Source of the DNA: Promethearchaeota archaeon
GTDB taxonomy: Archaea > Asgardarchaeota > Lokiarchaeia > Sigyniarchaeales > SOKP01
Length of the DNA: 64,000 nucleotides
Direction: 5' to 3'
NCBI GenBank assembly: GCA_016840165.1
Contig: JAEOSU010000070.1
Span: 62,001 to 126,000 of the forward strand
The notes below the pieces were generated by a model. The model did no database searches. It was not told where the DNA came from and saw nothing but the letters and a program-made list of their open reading frames with translations. Both the position numbers and the translations under genes were made by a program. Shown piece by piece: positions 37,495 to 47,404 of this stretch. The stretch's first letter is position 1, and each line of letters opens with the position of its first letter.

Positions 37495-38151
37495 TCATGT
37501 TTGAGAAAGGGATGGTTTTATTTTTTCCCGTTCTGATAACTTTAAAGAAAGTTGTTTTTTTGAATCTGATAACTTTATTTGGATTTCTTTTAAATCTACA
37601 TTTTTTTTTAAAACTTTCTGTTCTGATTTGCTAAGAACCTTTTGTTGAGAAAGATACGATTCTTTAGCTGTCGCTTTCTTCTCCTCATTCTCCTCATTTC
37701 TAACTTTTTGAATATAGAATAATTGTTTTTTTCCTAATTTTTCTCTCTCCTTTGCAGTTTCGATCTTTTCCTCTATAAGTTTTTTATTTTCTTCTGCTAA
37801 TTTTTTTTCAATCTTAGCAATATTTTTATGAATTTCCGCTATTTCTATTTGAACATTTGCTACTTTTTCATTATAATATGCTAACTCTTCTTCAATTTCT
37901 AAACCTTTATCTGAATATTCTAGTAGCTCTTTGACTGCTTTTTTATTTTTAATCAAGTTCCTTGTTTTCTCAGTTAATTCTTTCTTAGATTTTGCTATTT
38001 CTATGCCTTTTTGTGCTAAGTTTTCTCTTGCCTTAGCTTTTTTAATTTGAAGTTTTGCTATCTTTCTAGATTTAATAGCAATTTCTTTTTCATTTCTCGC
38101 GATCTCTAAATTTTTATTAGCACTTCTCATTAAACTTTCAATCTCCTCCAT
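37495..38151 (-). CDS. Long coiled-coil protein
   Basis: 218 residues starting at ATG 38149-38151, chosen because AGGTGA lies six bases upstream (a TTG two codons earlier would be inside that spacing). The product is almost entirely a heptad coiled coil rich in Lys, Glu and Ala (for example KAKARENLAQKGIEIAKSKKEL), with no cysteine, transmembrane helix or globular domain. It is divergently placed 130 bases from a small membrane protein at 38.3 kb. A structural or scaffold role is possible. Confidence 0.6.
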   Translation of the reverse strand: MEEIESLMRSANKNLEIARNEKEIAIKSRKIAKLQIKKAKARENLAQKGIEIAKSKKELTEKTRNLIKNKKAVKELLEYSDKGLEIEEELAYYNEKVANVQIEIAEIHKNIAKIEKKLAEENKKLIEEKIETAKEREKLGKKQLFYIQKVRNEENEEKKATAKESYLSQQKVLSKSEQKVLKKNVDLKEIQIKLSDSKKQLSLKLSEREKIKPSLSQT

Positions 38152-38283
38152 TAACAATCACCTCTGATCAATAGATTATTTGATTTTCTATAAGATATAT
38201 ATGTTATGTTTAATTAAATTCTGATCAATTTTACTCAAAATCAAATTATAAAAAATGAAAAAAATTAAGTAATCAAATAAGAG

Positions 38284-38730
38284 GTGAGAATTATTTTATT
38301 ACAACTAAGCGAACCATTATTATTCACTCTTTGGGTTATTATTGCCGCGGTTATTATGGCTTTAATACTCTTTTTAGCAGTGTTTCTCGTCGTCTCAAAA
38401 GAAAAAGCATTGGATAAGAAATTCTTAATTATAATTTTGGCTATAATTGTTGTTGTGATAATTCCATTCATTAGGCAAGTAGTTATACTATTACTAACTG
38501 CTACCGGTGATTTATTAGCTGCAATAAGAAACTTTATAGACGGAGGCGGATTTAATTATTTGTTATCTTTAGTTCCAATAATTGGATTTATAATGCTTCT
38601 ACTCTTGGTAAAATATCTCTTAGATATACCTTGGGATAAAGCTGCTGGAGTTGCTTTGATAACACTAATAATATTGTATATAATATACTCAGTCATACCA
38701 GAATTATATCTATTTCTTGAAGTAGGATGA
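38284..38730 (+). CDS. Small membrane protein (three to four helices)
   Basis: 148 residues in the longest frame, from GTG 38284. Three to four hydrophobic helices are visible (FTLWVIIAAVIMALILFLAV; FLIIILAIIVVVIIPFI; LLSLVPIIGFIMLLLLV; AAGVALITLIILYIIYSV). The GTG overlaps an AGAGGTGA Shine-Dalgarno-like site, while an in-frame ATT at 38293 sits five bases after AGGTGA, so the true start may be ATT. Family not recognised. It may work with the divergent coiled-coil protein. Confidence 0.55.
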   Translation: MRIILLQLSEPLLFTLWVIIAAVIMALILFLAVFLVVSKEKALDKKFLIIILAIIVVVIIPFIRQVVILLLTATGDLLAAIRNFIDGGGFNYLLSLVPIIGFIMLLLLVKYLLDIPWDKAAGVALITLIILYIIYSVIPELYLFLEVG

Positions 38731-38842
38731 AATCAATTAGATTATATCAATTCTAATTCTTTTTTTTTTATATTTAACAGGAAAGTTATTTGATACCGAA
38801 TAATAAATGAATTAAAAAAAAAAGGAATTATTTATCAGAATT

Positions 38843-39385
38843 CTATTTTTTATTTAACACCGAATACATTACTCTTGCTAAGCCATTAAAAAGTAGAGAG
38901 AGCGAAAGTAAAATTACTAAAACGAAATAACCAAAAGTAGGAAAGAAAAGCATTATGAAGGCAAATACAAAAGTTACTATTCCAACTAATACAAGTAAAT
39001 ATCGGTATTGCATAGTATATTTCTCTACTAAAAGACCTATAGCTATTCTAGCACATCCGATTATAATGAAACTATAGCCAAATAGATTTATCAATATTAA
39101 TATTGATATACTTGGATTTATTAAAGTTAATATCAAAATAGAGAGACTTATTACTATTGCTAATAGACCAACTAAGAACTTTATTATTTTAGCGATTTTA
39201 TTTAGTTTTTCATTAGCAAAGGAGTTATAAAGTCTTCCAATCCCTGCAAAAAGAAGAGCAATTGACAATAAGATCATTAAAGATAATAAAGCGGCACTAG
39301 AGAATATAATCACTAATATCGATAAAAAAATTATGATTAATCCAATTATTATATTGAATCTGATTAATAAGTTTTCTTTTTCCAT
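38843..39385 (-). CDS. DUF308/HdeD-like membrane protein
   Basis: About 180 residues from ATG 39385 (a TTG nine bases upstream is the other option). Six hydrophobic helices are arranged in pairs with short turns, and the GLLAIVISLSILILTLINPS and FVFAFIMLFFPTFGYFVLVI segments resemble the repeated HdeD/DUF308 unit. HdeD in E. coli is linked to acid resistance but the family is general. Convergent with the 38.3 kb membrane gene. Confidence 0.6.
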   Translation of the reverse strand: MEKENLLIRFNIIIGLIIIFLSILVIIFSSAALLSLMILLSIALLFAGIGRLYNSFANEKLNKIAKIIKFLVGLLAIVISLSILILTLINPSISILILINLFGYSFIIIGCARIAIGLLVEKYTMQYRYLLVLVGIVTFVFAFIMLFFPTFGYFVLVILLSLSLLFNGLARVMYSVLNKK

Positions 39386-39604
39386 CAAAATCAATTCATT
39401 ATAAAAATTTTGTAAATTTCTTTAAGTAACTTTAATTTAAATTCTTTTTTAGTAATGAAATGAACTTTTTCAATATTAATAATCCTACTATTATTAGGGA
39501 GATTTCTTTTAGATTTTAAACCAATTTGATTTCCTTATATATAATATTTATTATAAAAGAAAGAAATATATACTAAAGAAAAAGAATGTAATTGATAGTT
39601 TAAA

Positions 39605-40252
39605 ATGAGCATTGATTCTATAACTGTATATTTGAATTTAATAATCTCCTCAGCTGTCCTAATTTTTATAGTTTGGGATCATCTCAAGGATGATCGTCTA
39701 TTGACAAGACAAATCCAAGAATTCTATTCTGATATTGAGATGCAAATTTATAGTTTTATACAAATAATGTACTATAGCGCAATTGAAAATAAAGAAATAG
39801 AGATTAATGATCAAAAAGCTCTGAATAGGACTCGGAATCGTGATATAATTCAGAATTCGTACTTAAAAACTAAAATACTTCAAAATTTTAATAAATATTC
39901 CTTCTATCTTGGTTTAACTATAAGTAAGGAAGAAAAATTATATCTTAATAATACAATTTATGTTCTTACTTTTGATGGATTACTTAAAAAAAGGAATTTT
40001 GAGAACAATTCTTTAGAAGATGTCATAACCTCATATATAGATATTACAAATGAAGAAATCTCTGATATATTTAAGTTTTTAAATAGTTTAAGATTCTATT
40101 GGAATAAAAATTATAAGAAACTTATTTTCAGAACTCGTTTAAATCAAAAAATAGATTTTTATGAGTTGTTAGGCGTATCTAAACCTTTGGAGAAAAAGAA
40201 AGGTAGATTGGCTAAAATTAAATTTAGAGAAAAACAGAATAAATCAAATTAA
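39605..40252 (+). CDS. Membrane-anchored hypothetical protein
   Basis: 215 residues: one N-terminal transmembrane helix (ITVYLNLIISSAVLIFIVWDHL) followed by a cytosolic helical domain with charged residues (RLLTRQIQEFYSDIEMQIY) and a basic C-terminus (EKKKGRLAKIKFREKQ). No recognised domain. Isolated by orientation, with 150-200 base intergenic stretches on both sides in which nothing else is visible. Confidence 0.55.
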   Translation: MSIDSITVYLNLIISSAVLIFIVWDHLKDDRLLTRQIQEFYSDIEMQIYSFIQIMYYSAIENKEIEINDQKALNRTRNRDIIQNSYLKTKILQNFNKYSFYLGLTISKEEKLYLNNTIYVLTFDGLLKKRNFENNSLEDVITSYIDITNEEISDIFKFLNSLRFYWNKNYKKLIFRTRLNQKIDFYELLGVSKPLEKKKGRLAKIKFREKQNKSN

Positions 40253-40404
40253 GCTAGCTTAATAATGGTATAATCAAGTCCATAATATTTCGCTAGATAA
40301 ATCAGTATTTAGTAAGATCCTATTTGAATTATTAGAAAATAAGTTTATCCTAGTATCTTTTAGAAAATCATAGTAGTAGAAACTTTTAATAAAAAGTACA
40401 GACT

Positions 40405-41520
40405 CTAAGTTTGCGATAATAGTTCAATAAGTGCGCGGGGTATTTCCTTGAAATTACTAACCGCATAAAATTTTCCACGACCAGCATCCGCTAGCTCCTT
40501 ACAGGTATCGATCCCTCTATCGGCATCATTTTCAGCAGGCATCCCAATTACATGTAATTTTGGATATTTTTTTGCTAAATCTATCGGATCATCTCCACGA
40601 TTATAATTTCCATCAGATATTAGGATCCCAAATTTATTTCGGGTTTTCTCTTTTACTTTGTTCAATTCAGTTAATCCCTTTTCTAACCCTATTGAAATAT
40701 CAGTAAAGCCAACTGCCTCTGAATCTAAAATTTCATCGATTATTGAGAATACTGGTTTTTTTTCGTCTATTTTTTTCAAAACCATAGCAATGGAATTAAA
40801 TAGCACAATGGCATAATCTTCTTTTTCCATATTATATGCTAAAACTGAAGTGGTGAGTGCAGCATTCAATAAAAGTCTGCCATACATACTTCCACTTGTG
40901 TCTAGAATTAAGGCAATTTTTCTTTTCTGCCGTTTTCTTTTGATACCATAAATATCATTATAACTTAGAGTCTTATTGTAGACTTTTAAAGGATTATGCT
41001 GGATGGTCTCATCTAAATCAAATTCAGGCATTCCGATTTGATAATAGGGAACAGTTTTTTTATAATCACCCCTAATTCCTTTACTTGTAATTTTTAACGA
41101 GGTTCGAAGGATACTTTGCCTTGCTAATCGGCGGAATATATATCTATATTTTTCGGATATTGGACGACGAATAAAGAAGTAAACCTCAGCCATCGATGCT
41201 GCAGAATTTTTAGCTTTTTCCGAGAAAAACTTAACTCCTTCATCACAGTCTAAAGCATCGGTAGCAGCATAGACATTTGATTTAAGTAAGCCCATTATAG
41301 CTTCAAGATTTTTGTATTGGATGGAAAGATAGGTCAATTCCTTTATTTGCTTATAATCTAAAGTATTAGCTAAATGATAATAATAACCAGGCTTTTTCTT
41401 CTTTTTCCTTATGATTTCATATCGCAATATCTCATTATCTGGAATTCGTTCCGTGAGTCTTACGTGTAGTCGTTTTTTCTCATCTTCTTCTGACTCCTCT
41501 GAAGAAAAATCATCGATTAT
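40405..41520 (-). CDS. VWA-domain protein
   Basis: 371 residues if started at an ATA (41518-41520) that overlaps the stop of the MoxR gene by two bases; from TTG 41427 it is 340. The intervening frame is open and reads FSIIDDFSSEESEEDEKK, an acidic linker. The VWA domain has the MIDAS motif LDTSGSMYG, then TDISIGLEKG and ISDGNYNRGDDP. Paired with the MoxR-type ATPase directly upstream, it resembles MoxR-VWA modules that insert metals or remodel complexes, such as the RavA-ViaA pair. Confidence 0.83.
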   Translation of the reverse strand: MIDDFSSEESEEDEKKRLHVRLTERIPDNEILRYEIIRKKKKKPGYYYHLANTLDYKQIKELTYLSIQYKNLEAIMGLLKSNVYAATDALDCDEGVKFFSEKAKNSAASMAEVYFFIRRPISEKYRYIFRRLARQSILRTSLKITSKGIRGDYKKTVPYYQIGMPEFDLDETIQHNPLKVYNKTLSYNDIYGIKRKRQKRKIALILDTSGSMYGRLLLNAALTTSVLAYNMEKEDYAIVLFNSIAMVLKKIDEKKPVFSIIDEILDSEAVGFTDISIGLEKGLTELNKVKEKTRNKFGILISDGNYNRGDDPIDLAKKYPKLHVIGMPAENDADRGIDTCKELADAGRGKFYAVSNFKEIPRALIELLSQT

Positions 41521-42389
41521 TGAAAATCCGCTTTATTTAATACCGCCAAGACTATGTCTGTAATGATCTCCGTTTTTGATTTAGCGATTCCATCTTCCAG
41601 CTCTATTTTATTATAAAGCGCCATGATGGCTCTATCTACCCATTTCTGAGCACTATGTTGTGTCTCTGAATCGATTATTAGATCTGCTAAATCAATAGCA
41701 CCTCGAATGGAACTTCCCCTTCGAAGCGAAGTGCTCTCTCTTGTATATTGAATTATTCTCTGGCATAATAACGCAATTTCTGGATCATCAGAATTTTTGA
41801 ATTTAGCCTCCTGTTTGATTATTTTTATTTCTTCTTCGGGATTTTGGTAATCAAGATGAACCCAGATAAATCGATCCTTCAGAGCTTCCCCAAGAACCGT
41901 GACCCCAACGTGTGCTGAAGGATTTTGGGTCGCAACGACAAAGAAGTCTTTATGAGCTTGAATTGTTTTAAGTTTAGGAATTTCTAATAAACCCTCATCT
42001 AATGAAGTAAGCAGTGAATTTTGAGTACTTTCGGGCATACGATTAATTTCATTTATGAATAAGCACCCTCCATTCATCATTGCTAATGGTAACGGACCAA
42101 AGATGTAAGATCCTTCAATATATCCCTTAGAAATTACTAATGGGGGATCCCAATACCCGACTAAATTATGAGATAGTGTCTCTTCATTACAATCAATGCG
42201 ATAGAAATCCGAATCAAAATATGCAGAAATCGCTCGAGCAATGGTAGTTTTTCCTACTCCAACTTCTCCCTCAATAAGAATGTTTTTCCCGACGGAGCGA
42301 GCAAGTATAACTTTCTCCAATTCAACTTCTCTACCGATGATTTTATATTTTTGTTGAATCTTCTCGATGATATTACGAGTTAGTACCAT
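41517..42389 (-). CDS. MoxR-family AAA+ ATPase
   Basis: 290 residues. Walker A is IEGEVGVGKTT (about residues 38-48), Walker B is GGCLFINEINRMPE, sensor 1 lies in VVATQNPS and the arginine finger region in LKDRFIWV. The lid helices follow. MoxR ATPases act with VWA proteins as chaperones for metal centre assembly or membrane complex maturation. Here the VWA gene follows in an overlap and three transporter genes precede it in the same direction, so it may serve this cluster. Confidence 0.9.
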   Translation of the reverse strand: MVLTRNIIEKIQQKYKIIGREVELEKVILARSVGKNILIEGEVGVGKTTIARAISAYFDSDFYRIDCNEETLSHNLVGYWDPPLVISKGYIEGSYIFGPLPLAMMNGGCLFINEINRMPESTQNSLLTSLDEGLLEIPKLKTIQAHKDFFVVATQNPSAHVGVTVLGEALKDRFIWVHLDYQNPEEEIKIIKQEAKFKNSDDPEIALLCQRIIQYTRESTSLRRGSSIRGAIDLADLIIDSETQHSAQKWVDRAIMALYNKIELEDGIAKSKTEIITDIVLAVLNKADFQ

Positions 42390-42494
42390 AAATAAGATAG
42401 TTCGCTATTTCTAAAAAACTAACCTAGTTTTAAAATAATGAGAAGTAGCAATAGGCTATACATAAAAAAAATTATAAATATTCTTCTCGAAATT

Positions 42495-43304
42495 TTATGG
42501 GAATAGCTCGAGGAAAATGCTATATAATGATGGAAAATAGGGTATTGGTAAAAGCCGGATTGTATATAATAGCAAAAACATAAAAATTAATATTGAAATG
42601 ATAATAAAAAGAAAATCCTTCTTTTTAAATCGTACTCTAGTTAAATTTGTTCGGTGTTTACTTATCCCAAAACAACGATTTTCCATTGAAATCGATGTAA
42701 CCTGACTTTTCCGAAGAATTGTTACAAGTGTGGCAGCCAATCTATCAAAAACTAACCTATATGCTTTTTTGAAAGTATTAACTCCTTCTAATCCCAGTCC
42801 ACGAGCTTTTTGAGCTAATGCAACCGTTTTTGCCTCCTCTTCTATCAATGGGATATATCGAATACCAACCATAAAAGAGAAACAGTACTTATATGGTATT
42901 TTTATGCTTATTAAAGCATAGACAAAATCTTTCATTGATGTTGTGTTGGAATATACAATAGCCGAAGAAAATAAAGTCAAAACTATAAATAACGCTTTTA
43001 AAGCATAATAAACTGCTAAACGTCGTATAGGTAAGAATTCAAGATTAAAGAGATAAAATAAAACAGTCTCTTGATTACTTGGAATTGCATTGAAGAAAAT
43101 ATTAAGGAAAACACTAAAAATGAGAATAATTATCATAAATCTTAGCTTTCGGAATAAATTCCTCACAGAAATGCCACTAGCTAAAGCTAAAATTAGAATA
43201 CTTAAAAATATAAGTGCCAAAAATATTAAGCTATTTATCACAAAGGTCAAAATTGTTAATAAGGTTAAGAATATTATCTTTGATAATGGATTTAATTTAT
43301 GCAT
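42495..43304 (-). CDS. ecfT: ECF transporter T-component
   Basis: 269 residues with an N-terminal LNPLSKIIFLTLLTIL helix, further helices and the coupling helices with AQKARGLGLEG (first ARG motif) and SMENRCFGI (weakly matching the second). These are the signature motifs of EcfT/CbiQ. It lies 75 bases downstream of the dual-ATPase gene and completes an ECF module with the S-component upstream. Confidence 0.87.
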   Translation of the reverse strand: MHKLNPLSKIIFLTLLTILTFVINSLIFLALIFLSILILALASGISVRNLFRKLRFMIIILIFSVFLNIFFNAIPSNQETVLFYLFNLEFLPIRRLAVYYALKALFIVLTLFSSAIVYSNTTSMKDFVYALISIKIPYKYCFSFMVGIRYIPLIEEEAKTVALAQKARGLGLEGVNTFKKAYRLVFDRLAATLVTILRKSQVTSISMENRCFGISKHRTNLTRVRFKKKDFLFIIISILIFMFLLLYTIRLLPIPYFPSLYSIFLELFP

Positions 43305-43379
43305 TAGAGAATTTCCAGGTGTGTAAGCAAAGTAATATTTTTTGTGATCTAATGCTTTATTTTTGCTTTTTATTTTGAT

Positions 43380-45197
43380 TCACACCCCCATTAATCGTTG
43401 TTCAACTTGTTTTAAAAGAACAATAGGTCCCAAATTACTATATCGCCGAAAATAGTTATCTTTAATGTCATAATCTCTCAATGAACCGTCTTTATTCAAT
43501 TCCATAATACGTTTAGTATATTTTAACAGCATATGATAATCATGAGATGAGATAATAATTGTTTTTCCCCGTTTATTTTCGATAAATAGTGTTTCAATCA
43601 ATGCACCAATAGTTCTTTGGTCTTGACCGATGAATGGTTCATCTAAGAGAATAATCTCGGGATTATATACAAAGATAGAACTCAAATTTAACCTACGTTT
43701 CTGTCCCCAGCTTAATTTATAAGGATTCTTTTCCATATCTTCATTTCCAATAAGCTCAATGAGTTTATTTAGATAGTTATCCTCAATTTCATTGAGAATG
43801 CTGAAATTTTTTGGTCCATAGAGAATCTCATCTTTTATTGTTGGGTTAAATATCATCGTTTCAGGGTTTTGAAAAATAAATCCAATCTTCCGAGCATATT
43901 CATAAGAATTGAGCTTCTCGATATTTTGATTTTTATAAAAGATCTCACCAGAGGTAGGACTATAGAGATTAGCTAAAAGATAAAGTAAGGTTGTTTTACC
44001 CGATCCATTTGGACCAACTAAACCAATGAAATCACCTTTTTGAATCTGAATGGAAAGATTATTAATGGCGATGATCCCACTATTAGGATATTTGAAGGTT
44101 AGGTCGCGTGTTTCTAAGATGATATCATCGATATCATTTTGAGAATCAACTTCTTGAACCAGAGCATATTTTTTCTTATCTTGCTTATAAGATTCGATGT
44201 ATAGATTTTCAAATTCTATTCTTTCTTGATATGATTCATACTTTTCGAAAGATTTAGGATGTATCTCATTATCTATTATGACTTTTCTTAACTTTTCTAA
44301 TTGCTCTTGAGTTAACTGGGGTATCAAATTAAATAAGTTGTTAAAATTCATTTCTTTAGGGAAAGAACTGTTATGGTTGGTTGTCTGATTGAATTGATTG
44401 TAAATGTTCAAAATCCAAGGTACGCGGAGATTACAATCTTTTAATTCATTAAATTTGTAAGTAAATAATTCTTTTGTACCCCCATTAAGAGCAATTTCTC
44501 CTTTTTCATTGAGAACTAATATTTTATCGGCTATATCCATAACTCTTGATAATCGATGTTCGACGATAATAATTGTTATCGGATACTCACTGGAATCTTT
44601 CAACTTCTTCAAACGGGATAATAATAAACTTTCAGAATTACGATCGAGAAACGCAATAGGTTCATCTAATATAAGAATCTTCGGTTTTAATGCTAAAAAT
44701 GAAGATAAAATTACCAGTTGTTTTTGTCCTCCACTCAATTGATCTGTATCCCGATTGAGAAGATGATGAATTCCCATCAATTTGGAAATACCCTCAATTC
44801 TATTTTCAATTTCTTCTATAGAATATTCTAAATTTTCTAGACCGAAAGCAATTTCATCTTTTACTTTAAACGTTGTTAATTGATCTAGAGGATTTTGCTT
44901 CACTACTCCAATTAACCTCGACAAGTCAATGAAGTCATAGTCCCAAACACTTTTCCCGAAAAGTAAAACCTCTCCCTTCATTAATCCCTTAATACGGAAA
45001 GGGATAATTCCACTCATCGCATAAGTAAGAGTTGATTTACCACTTCCACTTGGACCGGCTAAAACTAATGTTTCCCCTTCTATTAGACTAAAAGAGATTT
45101 TTTTTACAACCGGTCTTTCTGTACTATTCCTACCGTATATAAATGAAAAATCATTAAAGCTAAGAGCGATATTAGAGTGCGAATTGATCCCAATCAC
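43380..45197 (-). CDS. ecfA: ECF transporter dual ATPase (fused EcfA)
   Basis: 605 residues, two ABC ATPase domains in one chain. The first has GPSGSGKST, signature LSGGQKQLV and LILDEP; the second has GPNGSGKTT, signature LSWGQKRRLN (degenerate C) and IILLDEPF. A linker of about 120 residues joins them. In most bacteria these are two genes (EcfA1/A2), and fused forms are common in archaea. It powers S-component cycling. Only seven bases separate it from the S-component gene. Confidence 0.92.
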   Translation of the reverse strand: MIGINSHSNIALSFNDFSFIYGRNSTERPVVKKISFSLIEGETLVLAGPSGSGKSTLTYAMSGIIPFRIKGLMKGEVLLFGKSVWDYDFIDLSRLIGVVKQNPLDQLTTFKVKDEIAFGLENLEYSIEEIENRIEGISKLMGIHHLLNRDTDQLSGGQKQLVILSSFLALKPKILILDEPIAFLDRNSESLLLSRLKKLKDSSEYPITIIIVEHRLSRVMDIADKILVLNEKGEIALNGGTKELFTYKFNELKDCNLRVPWILNIYNQFNQTTNHNSSFPKEMNFNNLFNLIPQLTQEQLEKLRKVIIDNEIHPKSFEKYESYQERIEFENLYIESYKQDKKKYALVQEVDSQNDIDDIILETRDLTFKYPNSGIIAINNLSIQIQKGDFIGLVGPNGSGKTTLLYLLANLYSPTSGEIFYKNQNIEKLNSYEYARKIGFIFQNPETMIFNPTIKDEILYGPKNFSILNEIEDNYLNKLIELIGNEDMEKNPYKLSWGQKRRLNLSSIFVYNPEIILLDEPFIGQDQRTIGALIETLFIENKRGKTIIISSHDYHMLLKYTKRIMELNKDGSLRDYDIKDNYFRRYSNLGPIVLLKQVEQRLMGV

Positions 45198-45204
45198 TTC
45201 CCTT

Positions 45205-45831
45205 TCAAAATGTTGTCGGAACCCCGGCTTTAATTAGATAATTCTTGATCGCTCTTCCCAAAATTCCTGTTATAAATACACCGGAGATAAATGCAAAAAT
45301 GAAAGCTAATGCCCAAAGACTCCAATGAAGATAAAATCTTTGATTGATAATCCAAAAGAAAGGTGCTTGAAAGAAATTTCCTAAACCACCCGCAAGACCC
45401 CAACCTAACTTGGTCTCCCCTTCACCTAGATTTTCCATTATAATAAAACCTATTACAAGGAAAAAAGCTTCCATTAGATTGACGAATAGTATCAATAGAC
45501 CCCAAGGATCTCCAAGTAAGAATTCAATTAATCCTTTTGAGAACATCGTTAAGAAAATATTATATTTTTTTTTGCTGATTCCATAGACAATAGTAGCCCA
45601 GATTACATGATGACCACTCACAAGTTGAGTCCCTCCAGTAAATGGATACCAAACTTTAATCAAAAGGCTAAATGGTATTAAACTTGAGATGATTCCACCT
45701 AATATGCCAATAATAAAGGCATAAGAAAGATCGAGATTAGTTATTTTTTTCTTTTCGATAAATCCTGTTTCTTTATAAGAATTTGAAATTTCTCCAGATC
45801 CTGAATCTGAAATCGGTTCTCGTTTAACCAT
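45205..45831 (-). CDS. ECF transporter S-component (YkoE-like)
   Basis: 208 residues with five to six helices. The stretch YPFTGGTQLVSGHHVIWATIVYG and KGLIEFLLGDPWGLL resemble the YkoE family, S-components for thiamine precursor uptake in Bacillus. Another substrate cannot be excluded. ATG 45831 lies far from the strong AGGAGGTGA site (45853-45861), while an in-frame CTG at 45844-45846 is six bases from AGGTGA, so the protein may start five residues earlier. Confidence 0.75.
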   Translation of the reverse strand: MVKREPISDSGSGEISNSYKETGFIEKKKITNLDLSYAFIIGILGGIISSLIPFSLLIKVWYPFTGGTQLVSGHHVIWATIVYGISKKKYNIFLTMFSKGLIEFLLGDPWGLLILFVNLMEAFFLVIGFIIMENLGEGETKLGWGLAGGLGNFFQAPFFWIINQRFYLHWSLWALAFIFAFISGVFITGILGRAIKNYLIKAGVPTTF

Positions 45832-45859
45832 CTTTTTATCTTCCAGATTTGATCACCTC

Positions 45860-46417
45860 CTAAAAATACATTTTAATGATTATTTCGCTGAGCATTTGGA
45901 CAGAATATTGAGAACTATATTGACCCTCAGGCATAGTTGTTTGATCAAGTACAGATCTTAATGGACCATCTCCGAATAACGGAGCTCCATTTTCCTCATA
46001 AGCTATAATTACCAGATTTGGATTATTTTGTGCTATAGATAAATTTAATGGGAATGGAGAATGGTACTGATCCCGAGCCCAAAATTGGAATGTAAGTAAA
46101 GACGGATCAACATCGATTAAGGCTTCTTCAATTATGATGCTCCATAATGATACCCCTGAATAAATAACGTCATCCTCAGTATCAAAACTATTTAAAATAT
46201 GAAAAGTTTTATCTATATATTGATCATATTTATTAGATTTGAGCTGAGTTGTTGTCAGGGTGATTTGTCTGTTTACACCGTCACCTTGGATGGTGATAGT
46301 ATTTGGATCTTGAAATAAGTCGACATCTAATTCAATTATTGCAAATATAAATAACCAGACAATTACCATCCCAACAGCAATTGATGCAATTGCTATATAA
46401 AAATTTCTAGCTTCCAT
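45860..46417 (-). CDS. Membrane-anchored protein with molybdopterin-oxidoreductase-like fold
   Basis: 185 residues: one N-terminal anchor helix (FYIAIASIAVGMVIVWLFIFAII) then an outside domain. The segment YSGVSLWSIIIEEA, FQFWARDQYHSPF and VIIAYEENGAPLFGDGPLRSV follow the pattern of the sulfite oxidase-type molybdopterin-binding fold (GV-L, D-Y, LAYE-NG-PL, GPLR). No cysteine is present, so the usual molybdenum ligand is missing; it may bind another ligand or be structural. It sits 28 bases upstream of the S-component gene on the same strand and three bases after the next gene, so it probably serves this transporter. Confidence 0.6.
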   Translation of the reverse strand: MEARNFYIAIASIAVGMVIVWLFIFAIIELDVDLFQDPNTITIQGDGVNRQITLTTTQLKSNKYDQYIDKTFHILNSFDTEDDVIYSGVSLWSIIIEEALIDVDPSLLTFQFWARDQYHSPFPLNLSIAQNNPNLVIIAYEENGAPLFGDGPLRSVLDQTTMPEGQYSSQYSVQMLSEIIIKMYF

Positions 46418-46420
46418 TTT

Positions 46421-47287
46421 TCATGTTCTACTATGATTTTTATTCTTAACTATAATTATATAGAAAACACACGTTAAGATTGAGATCGATAAAATAAAGA
46501 ATTCAAGATTAAAACCTGGAATAATTAGCTCAGGTTCCCTCAAATCTAATGCATAGGTCCATGATATAGCATGTTCTTCGTCATGATCATTATTTAAAAC
46601 GGCAATATTGAATTTATAGAGTTTCTTTTCATTAAATTGAACATCATAGATTTCATTGGTGTTTAATCTTCTTCTCATCTCTAGGATATAGGAACTACTA
46701 TCGTTAGTGAAAGCCACATCGATACTTTTTGCTTCAGGATTTCCTTGAATCCATCCATTCTCATTGAAACAGTCGTCACCACATAAATGTTCTTCCCCAG
46801 GAGATACTGTGTCTTGATAGATCCATCTCCAAGCATCCACACTACCGTTTCCCATACCAAATGTGTCCATATCTAAGGTATAATATGCTGTGAAATTTAC
46901 AGTATTTATATCCCAACAAAATGCAATTCCATCTTGTTCTGGAGGATTGTCATCTCTCGGAGAGCTATCCTCCCATTGGCATAAAATTAGAAGATAATCA
47001 TTATTTATCACAAACGAGATATTTAAACTATAAAGTTCTGGGATTACCCCTTCTGCTTCGATTTCAGCCAACATAATTTCCGTTGGATTTGTCCAAAAAT
47101 TTTCAGAAGGAAGCCCATCTAGAACAATTTCTGCTTCAGAATTAAAAGGCACATCGATAAAAGTTATTCCATGATATGCTGAACAATCGCCATCGCCAGG
47201 ATAGGCTGCCGTACTGACAATGTAAAAAAAAGGAGTGAATACAATTAAAATTATAGTCAATATCTTTATATTATTTAGGTTTTTCAC
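46421..47287 (-). CDS. Ethylbenzene-dehydrogenase-like (EB_dh) membrane protein
   Basis: 288 residues: signal helix at the N-terminus (about 9-28), an outside domain and a C-terminal membrane helix (LEFFILSISILTCVFYIII). DGIAFCWDINTVNF, VDAWRWIYQD and DVAFTND resemble the EB_dh family (heme b subunits of DMSO reductase-like enzymes). Several Cys (CGDDC) may form disulfides. No oxidoreductase large subunit is encoded nearby, so electron transfer in the usual sense is doubtful. The gene ends three bases before the start of the molybdopterin-fold-like gene and forms an operon with it. Confidence 0.6.
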   Translation of the reverse strand: MKNLNNIKILTIILIVFTPFFYIVSTAAYPGDGDCSAYHGITFIDVPFNSEAEIVLDGLPSENFWTNPTEIMLAEIEAEGVIPELYSLNISFVINNDYLLILCQWEDSSPRDDNPPEQDGIAFCWDINTVNFTAYYTLDMDTFGMGNGSVDAWRWIYQDTVSPGEEHLCGDDCFNENGWIQGNPEAKSIDVAFTNDSSSYILEMRRRLNTNEIYDVQFNEKKLYKFNIAVLNNDHDEEHAISWTYALDLREPELIIPGFNLEFFILSISILTCVFYIIIVKNKNHSRT

Positions 47288-47404
47288 TTTAATCCTACTC
47301 CTTTAAAATATTGTTAAGATTTTAAGATTTGTTATGGTATATAAGCGTAAAAAATGGTAATTAAAATTTTTAAAAATTTTTTGTATAGTTTTGCTCGAAT
47401 TATT

